This document shows positions 7,312 through 11,329 of a stretch of 11,329 nt of DNA, piece after piece. Under the pieces are notes generated by a model. It worked only from the letters and a program-made list of their open reading frames with translations. It was not told the origin of the DNA and did no database searches. The stretch comes from Holosporales bacterium (GTDB taxonomy: Bacteria > Pseudomonadota > Alphaproteobacteria > UBA3830 > JAIRMZ01): the NCBI GenBank assembly GCA_031258355.1, contig JAIRMZ010000027.1, forward strand, positions 1 to 11,329, written 5' to 3'. Both the position numbers and the translations under genes were made by a program. Each line of letters begins with the position of its first letter. The stretch's first letter is position 1.

Positions 7312-7776
7312 ATGTCTCCCTTATCAATCGAAAGTTTTCGCCACCTATTGAAAGAGCCTTTTGGGCTCGTCGTAGGGATCGATGTGGGAACACGCCGGAC
7401 AGGTCTTGCGCTTTCTGATATGCGGCATCGGTTTGCACATCCCTGGCAGTTGGTCTCTCATGCTTCCCTAAAGGAAGGGGCTTCCGCGGTTGCTTCCTGG
7501 ATTGAGAAAGAAGATGTTCTCTGTCTTGTTATCGGATGGCCAAGAGAAATGTCAGGTGCTATTGGGGCACAATGTCGAAAAGTGTCGAAGTTTACTGAAG
7601 ATCTTTTTGCCCGCGTCGAAAAGCCTTTCTTTCTGTGGGATGAACGTCTTTCAACGGCTGCTGTTATTCGCACCTTGCGAGAAGCGCGTGTTCCTTACAA
7701 AAAGCATGGGGATCTTATCGATAAGAGCGCCGCCACGCATCTTCTTCAGGGAGCCCTAGACCTCGGATGGCTCTAA
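7312..7776 (+). CDS. ruvX: RuvX/YqgF family RNase H-like nuclease (putative pre-16S rRNA nuclease)
   Basis: The protein has 154 residues, the usual size for YqgF. The family has an RNase H/RuvC fold and acts in the cytoplasm. In E. coli it is implicated in 5'-end maturation of 16S rRNA; the older name is putative Holliday junction resolvase. Catalytic motifs are present in order: GIDVGTRRTGLALSD with Asp24, VIGWP (73-77), WDERLST with Glu111, and IDKSAA with Asp137. The ATG at 7312 is preceded only by a weak A/G-rich sequence. In many Alphaproteobacteria ruvX lies next to gatC-gatA; those genes are not seen here. The gene is convergent with the tRNA-Glu/rnpB/phaC group, with only 26 bases to the tRNA 3' end, and no hairpin terminator is evident between them. 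Confidence 0.93.
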   Translation: MSPLSIESFRHLLKEPFGLVVGIDVGTRRTGLALSDMRHRFAHPWQLVSHASLKEGASAVASWIEKEDVLCLVIGWPREMSGAIGAQCRKVSKFTEDLFARVEKPFFLWDERLSTAAVIRTLREARVPYKKHGDLIDKSAATHLLQGALDLGWL

Positions 7777-7802
7777 GGGAAAGATGAAAAACCCGACGAT
7801 AT

Positions 7803-7878
7803 TGGCGTCCCCTAGGGGATTCGAACCCCTGTTGCCGCCGTGAGAGGGCGGTGTCCTAGGCCTCTAGACGAAGGGGAC
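7803..7878 (-). tRNA. tRNA-Glu (anticodon CUC), CCA encoded
   Basis: On the minus strand the seven-base acceptor arms GTCCCCT and AGGGGAC pair perfectly, followed by discriminator G and an encoded CCA (7805-7803). The anticodon stem is CCGCC/GGCGG around the loop CTCTCAC, which gives anticodon CUC (7844-7842), reading GAG. The T arm is AGGGG-TTCGAAT-CCCCT and the D arm carries AGAGGCCTAGG. It lies 73 bases downstream of rnpB on the same strand. Glu-tRNA also feeds tetrapyrrole synthesis in Alphaproteobacteria only as a possible alternative, so decoding is the safe role. Confidence 0.96.
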
Positions 7879-7887
7879 ACAGATAAA

Positions 7888-7916
7888 AATCTATCGGCGT
7901 CTTACGAGAAACACAA
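7888..7916 (-). promoter_or_regulatory. Possible tRNA-Glu promoter
   Basis: On the minus strand TTGTGT (7916-7911) and TAGATT (7893-7888) are 17 bases apart and end nine bases before the mature tRNA 5' end. The hexamers match the sigma70 consensus at only three and four positions. The tRNA could equally be read through from rnpB. Confidence 0.25.
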
Positions 7917-7951
7917 GAAGCCAGCCAGCCGCTCAGGGGCCATTAAAAAGT

Positions 7952-8328
7952 TCGGAGGAAAGCTATAAGCCGGGTTCTGTCCTGCATGCAGGGGCGACTA
8001 TTCCTCTAGGATCTGCATCACCGCAGACCTCAAGCGATCAACCCGGATAGGTGCTGCACGAAGAGCTGCAGGGACATAAGTCCTCCTATCCCTATTCGAT
8101 CTTGCTCCAGAGGGGGTTTACCGTGCCGCCTTGGTTTCCCAAAAGCGCGGGGAGCTCTTACCTCTCCTTTTCACCCTTACCAACTGCTGTTGGTGGTTTC
8201 TTTTCTGTGGCACTTTCCCTAGAATCCTCCGCCAGCCGTTAGCTGGCCTCTTCTCTTCGTGGAGCCCGGACTTTCCTCTCCCACCTCAAGAAGACTTTTG
8301 GTGGCAGCAGTCGCCCGCCTTCCTCCAA
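7952..8328 (-). ncRNA. rnpB: RNase P RNA, bacterial type A (M1 RNA)
   Basis: This is the catalytic RNA of ribonuclease P, which trims the 5' leaders of pre-tRNAs. On the minus strand the invariant GAGGAAAGTCCGGGCTCC lies within 8279-8260 and ACAGAACCCGGCTTAT at 7980-7965. Between them are the conserved GGAAAGTGCCACAGAAA and GGTAAGGGTGAAA segments. Ends were set by helix P1: the 11 bases at 8328-8318 (TTGGAGGAAGG) pair fully with 7962-7952 (CTTTCCTCCGA), two of them G-U. Helix P2 is GGGCGACT (8316-8309) with AGTCGCCC (7999-7992). The length of about 377 bases is normal. Its 5' end is 55 bases after the phaC stop, on the same strand. The segment between P2 and ACAGAACCC is longer than in E. coli. 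Open reading frames crossing this stretch are spurious. Confidence 0.95.
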
Positions 8329-8382
8329 GCAAGAGACTACAGGTTTTCCAGATCTATCAGAAGAGGTTTTTATTCTGCTTTC

Positions 8383-10155
8383 TTATTCCAAAACGTAAGA
8401 GCCGGGCGCTTCCTCAAGAACGATTCCCCTTTCTCCGGGAACACGCGCAGGCACGGTTCCTCCAGCGTAAATCTCAAGCCATTGGCGCCAAATAGGCCAC
8501 CAGGAACCTTCCTTCTCCTGGGCACGTGCGAGCCAATCCTCTGCCGAAGAGGGATACTCAGTGCCTGTCCAATATCCATATTTATGCGCTGATGGGGGGT
8601 TTGCGATTCCCGCCACGTGCCCAGATCCCGCTAAAGTAAAGGTAAGAGGCGCCTTCCTCAGAATTTGTGTGGCAGCGTATGTCGCTTTCCACGGAGCAAT
8701 GTGGTCATCCTTTGTCGAGAGCATAAAGACCGGCTCTTGAATGGAAGAGAGGTCGATAGGAACACCTTCGAGTCTCAGAGCGCCTGGCTTGACAAGTAGA
8801 TTTCGATAGTAAAAATTTCGCAAAATGAAACTGTGGAGCGCGCGTGGCATATGTGTGACATCTGCGTTCCAGAAAAGAATATCGTGGGGCGGTGGGGACT
8901 TGCCGAGGAGATAGCTATCAATGAAATAAGACCAGATTAGATCATTGGCCCGAAGAACATTGAAAGTATCAAATAGAATTTTTCCATTAAGAAAACCTTC
9001 CTGTGCCATTCGGTGTTCAATATGTTTTAGTTCTTCCTCGTCAGCAAAAATGGTAAGATCCCCCGCTTCTTGAAAGTCTGTAAGGGTTGTGAGCAAGGTC
9101 GCGCTGGCTACGCGCATGCTGGGCTTTCTCGGGCAACTCGGATGCCGATTGTAAGCCAGGGCACTGAGGAGAAGTGTTCCTCCTAAGCAATATCCCATAA
9201 CATTAACAGCCTTTTCCTGCGTTGCTTTGTGAATAGCTGTCAAAGCCGTTAGGAAACCCTCCACAAGGTAATCTTCGAAGGATTTATAAGTATGTTGAGG
9301 CCCCGCCTTCGCCCAGGAAATCATGAAGACCGTGACGCCGGTAGAGACCAACCATTTAACAAAAGAATTCTCTGGACGTAGATCGAGGATATAGTATTTA
9401 TTGATCCACGGCGGGATAATGAGAAGTGGGTACTTATGGACACTCTCTGTTATGGGAGCGTATTGAATAAGCTGCATCAAGTTGTTTTGAAAAATCACTT
9501 TTCCCGGCGTTACCGCAAGATTTTTCCCGACAGCAAAGGCGGATTTATCTGTTGACGCAATATCGAGCATTCCTTTGCCACGATGAAGATCTTCTAAGAA
9601 GCGTTCCATCCCTTGCAGAAAATTTCCCCCACCGCTTTCGATAAACGCTTGCAAGACGACAGGGTTCGAGAAAATAAAATTCGTAGGAGCACAGGAATCG
9701 AGAAGTTGGCGAAGAAAAAAGCGACGCTTCCGTTCTTGCTGAGGAGAAGAAGAGGGTAAGGCATCACATGTCTGGAGAAGGGAGTCGCAAAACATCAAAT
9801 AAAACTGCTTCAGTGTGTCGAAAAAAGGATTCTCTTCCCACAAGGGGTTGCGAAATCGTCGATCTTTTCTATGAGGGATGTATAAAGGCTCGAGATCTTC
9901 TTTCCCCAGAAAACGGCGCCAAAAATAGGTATTGAGACGCCAGGATTCTTGCAAAATATGTTGGTAAGCACTCTCGCCGACCTGAGGTTTTTGGAGGTAG
10001 GCAGCACCAAGCTCGGAAAAGGTCTTCCTGATTGTTTCCGGAGAAAAAGGCGAGGGAAACGGCATTTTATGCCCGTCCCAGCAGGAAGCCCAAAGAAAAG
10101 GCCAAGACGTCTTCTCTTGCTGGTCCGTCGATGAATGTTTTTCCTGCTGAATCAC
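8383..10155 (-). CDS. phaC: Class I poly(3-hydroxyalkanoate) synthase PhaC
   Basis: The protein has 590 residues, the size of class I PHA synthases. It polymerises (R)-3-hydroxyacyl-CoA, mainly 3-hydroxybutyryl-CoA, into polyester storage granules in the cytoplasm and releases CoA. The N-terminal PhaC domain covers about 90-260. The alpha/beta-hydrolase catalytic part has the lipase-box-like GYCLGG with nucleophile Cys323, Asp484 in TKDDHIAPW and His513 in SGHVAG, so the full triad is present. LLIIPPWINKYYILDL (244-259) is also typical. The start is a GTG at 10155 with a GGGGAGAGAAGG purine-rich site ahead of it; Met31 is an alternative. No phaA, phaB, phasin or phaR is in the window, so precursor supply must be encoded elsewhere. 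rnpB follows 55 bases downstream. Its promoter must lie in the 125-base divergent gap shared with the next gene. Confidence 0.95.
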   Translation of the reverse strand: MIQQEKHSSTDQQEKTSWPFLWASCWDGHKMPFPSPFSPETIRKTFSELGAAYLQKPQVGESAYQHILQESWRLNTYFWRRFLGKEDLEPLYIPHRKDRRFRNPLWEENPFFDTLKQFYLMFCDSLLQTCDALPSSSPQQERKRRFFLRQLLDSCAPTNFIFSNPVVLQAFIESGGGNFLQGMERFLEDLHRGKGMLDIASTDKSAFAVGKNLAVTPGKVIFQNNLMQLIQYAPITESVHKYPLLIIPPWINKYYILDLRPENSFVKWLVSTGVTVFMISWAKAGPQHTYKSFEDYLVEGFLTALTAIHKATQEKAVNVMGYCLGGTLLLSALAYNRHPSCPRKPSMRVASATLLTTLTDFQEAGDLTIFADEEELKHIEHRMAQEGFLNGKILFDTFNVLRANDLIWSYFIDSYLLGKSPPPHDILFWNADVTHMPRALHSFILRNFYYRNLLVKPGALRLEGVPIDLSSIQEPVFMLSTKDDHIAPWKATYAATQILRKAPLTFTLAGSGHVAGIANPPSAHKYGYWTGTEYPSSAEDWLARAQEKEGSWWPIWRQWLEIYAGGTVPARVPGERGIVLEEAPGSYVLE

Positions 10156-10280
10156 ACCCTTCTCTCCCCTTTTACAACCCTTGTAGAGAACAACGATTAA
10201 AGGTTTATGAAGAAAAATATTTTATTTAGGACAATGTTAATAAAATTTCCATAGACTTTCGAAAATAGAATGGAGGATTT
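10156..10280. promoter_or_regulatory. AT-rich divergent intergenic region between phaC and the 198-residue gene
   Basis: This 125-base stretch must carry the promoters of both flanking genes. The part at 10190-10270 is strongly AT-rich. The 10-base palindrome AAAATATTTT occurs at 10214-10223 and again at 10286-10295, inside the start of the downstream gene, as part of an identical 13-mer (10213-10225 and 10285-10297). Individual -35/-10 pairs cannot be assigned with confidence. GGAGGA at 10272-10277 is the ribosome binding site of the plus-strand gene. Confidence 0.35.
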
Positions 10281-10877
10281 GTGAAAAAATATTTTATCTT
10301 GTTTGTCCCTATGCTTTGTTTCGGTATGGAAGGAGGAGATGAGGATTTGCTGAATTCAAGAATAAGAGAATCCTCAGTTGTGCCAACGATTGTTTCGTCT
10401 CAACCAGAAGAAGGGGGGAGTATGATTCCTGTCACCCCATTACGAGGCTCTCCTGCCGTCTATGAAGATCATAGACCTTCCATTGGTGATGATATTCGAT
10501 TTTCAGAGAGGGAGAATTTCCCGATGCAAATTTTATCGGAAAGTGCTTGTACAGAGCGATGTTTGCGTTTCAGCACTACCTGCTGCTTCCTTTCTCGAGG
10601 CTTCTTAAACGTCCTTGCAGGTTTTTTTTACACTATTGCCGGAGGACTCTTGGTGGCTCCAGGCATGCTGACGGACGAAGCATCTACCATTAAGCTTTAT
10701 AATATGTTTGCTGTTTTTGCGATTGTCGGTGCGATTTCTTGCCGAGAACTGGCTACCTGCTCTCAACAGCATATGATCGACAACGAGAGAGAGTTTGCGC
10801 GCATCCGCGCTTATCGAGAGCAAAATGCTTCTTCAACTCCCGGAACAGAGGCGCCTCCTCCCCCAGAGCAGGTCTAA
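10281..10877 (+). CDS. Hypothetical exported or inner-membrane protein, 198 residues, two-helix hairpin
   Basis: I do not recognise this protein. It starts at a GTG with GGAGGA three bases upstream. Residues 1-15 (MKKYFILFVPMLCFG) read as a signal peptide, likely cut after CFG; the Cys does not sit in a good lipobox. A polar, probably disordered stretch follows (16-85). Then comes a Cys-rich segment (Cys90, Cys94, Cys101, Cys102) and two hydrophobic helices at about 107-130 (Gly-rich) and 138-157, separated by a short loop. Next is a charged region, NEREFARIRAYREQ, and a Pro-rich tail, APPPPEQV. Two more cysteines lie at 154 and 160. The architecture suggests a membrane hairpin protein with both ends on the periplasmic side, but that is inference. 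It is divergent from phaC and 63 bases ahead of the yciA-like gene. An F-F codon pair contains a T8 run. Confidence 0.8.
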   Translation: MKKYFILFVPMLCFGMEGGDEDLLNSRIRESSVVPTIVSSQPEEGGSMIPVTPLRGSPAVYEDHRPSIGDDIRFSERENFPMQILSESACTERCLRFSTTCCFLSRGFLNVLAGFFYTIAGGLLVAPGMLTDEASTIKLYNMFAVFAIVGAISCRELATCSQQHMIDNEREFARIRAYREQNASSTPGTEAPPPPEQV

Positions 10878-10940
10878 GTGCTTGCCAAAGGGCGCTCTTT
10901 TCGGAGATGATGCCTTAAGGATGCGTATCTGAGGAAGGTT

Positions 10941-11329
10941 GTGGATTGGACACAAAAGCTGCTTGTTACGCGAACGTTAGCGATGCCGGCGGATACCAAT
11001 CCACGAGGGGATATTTTCGGGGGATGGATCGTTTCGTTAATGGATATTTCTGTGGCTGCCATGTCCTCACGTTTTGCACGAGGACTCACGGCAACACGTG
11101 CCATCCAGAGTGTCCTTTTTGACCGTCCCGTTTTTGTGGGAGATGAGCTTTCGGTTTATGTCAAATTAACGACTGTTGGGACGACTTCGATGACCTTTGA
11201 GGTCGATGTCACTGTCCAACGTAGCGGATTAGAGGAAGAGCTCCCCGCCGTCCGCGGTACGTTTATCATGGTCGCCCTCGACGAGAATCGCCGCCCACGC
11301 CGTATCGATTGCTGCAAGATCCCTTCCTG
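10941..11329 (+). CDS. yciA: YciA-like acyl-CoA thioesterase (hotdog fold), 3' end outside window
   Basis: The 129 visible residues are nearly the whole protein, since YciA is about 130 residues long. The family hydrolyses medium- and long-chain acyl-CoA esters to free acid and CoA in the cytoplasm. Signature residues are RTLAMPADTNPRGDIFGGW, with Asp24 in the GDIFGGW active-site loop, then MDIS, and the beta strands SVLFDRPVFVGDELSVYVKL and TFEVDVTVQ of the hotdog fold. No ATG fits the N-terminus. The GTG at 10941 gives MDWTQKLLVTRTLAMPAD, with GAGGA five bases upstream (10931-10935); the frame is closed by a TGA at 10908. It may be co-transcribed with the preceding 198-residue gene across a 63-base gap without an obvious terminator. 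It contrasts with phaC: one enzyme consumes hydroxyacyl-CoA and the other hydrolyses acyl-CoA. Confidence 0.92.
   Translation, partial: MDWTQKLLVTRTLAMPADTNPRGDIFGGWIVSLMDISVAAMSSRFARGLTATRAIQSVLFDRPVFVGDELSVYVKLTTVGTTSMTFEVDVTVQRSGLEEELPAVRGTFIMVALDENRRPRRIDCCKIPS

Noticed and set aside
8051..8592. Plus-strand open frames of 63, 78 and 153 codons
   Set aside because: They cross the RNase P RNA gene and the antisense of phaC, are Ser/Arg/Pro-rich and resemble no protein. rnpB explains the conserved bases.

Overview
This window looks like a chromosomal core region of a Gram-negative alphaproteobacterium of moderate GC. The evidence is an lptF-lptG-lptD block beside surA and rsmA (a gene set that travels together in Alphaproteobacteria), a class I poly(3-hydroxyalkanoate) synthase, a bacterial type A RNase P RNA and a YciA-type acyl-CoA thioesterase. 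Compact gene packing and the apparent absence of pdxA would suit a host-associated lineage such as Holosporales or its relatives, but that placement is inference.

Left part (1-2314), minus strand: surA (periplasmic chaperone/prolyl isomerase) overlaps rsmA (16S rRNA dimethyladenosine transferase). After 74 bases comes the N-terminus of tsaB (t6A tRNA modification), which runs off the left edge. Centre (2396-7040), plus strand: lptF, lptG and lptD overlap one another and form a tight operon, divergent from surA. LptF and LptG are the membrane part of the LPS-extracting ABC transporter, LptD is the outer-membrane LPS translocon, and SurA is the chaperone known to escort LptD. The whole left half therefore serves outer-membrane assembly, with two RNA-modification genes attached.

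A probable small minus-strand gene of unknown function (7026-7241) abuts the 3' end of lptD. It is followed on the plus strand by ruvX (YqgF nuclease-fold protein, rRNA maturation). From 10155 back to 7803, everything is on the minus strand: phaC (PHA synthase), then rnpB (RNase P RNA, missed by protein-only reading), then a tRNA-Glu(CUC) gene.

Right part (10156-11329), plus strand: a 125-base AT-rich divergent intergenic region, an unrecognised 198-residue secreted or membrane protein with a two-helix hairpin, and a nearly complete yciA-like thioesterase cut by the right edge.

I see no mobile element, CRISPR array, phage gene or defence system, and no convincing new multi-gene system. The points most worth a second look are two long poly-C runs inside surA, the rearranged lpt/surA/rsmA locus, the small ORF at 7026-7241, the 198-residue orphan, and an unusual joining segment in rnpB.
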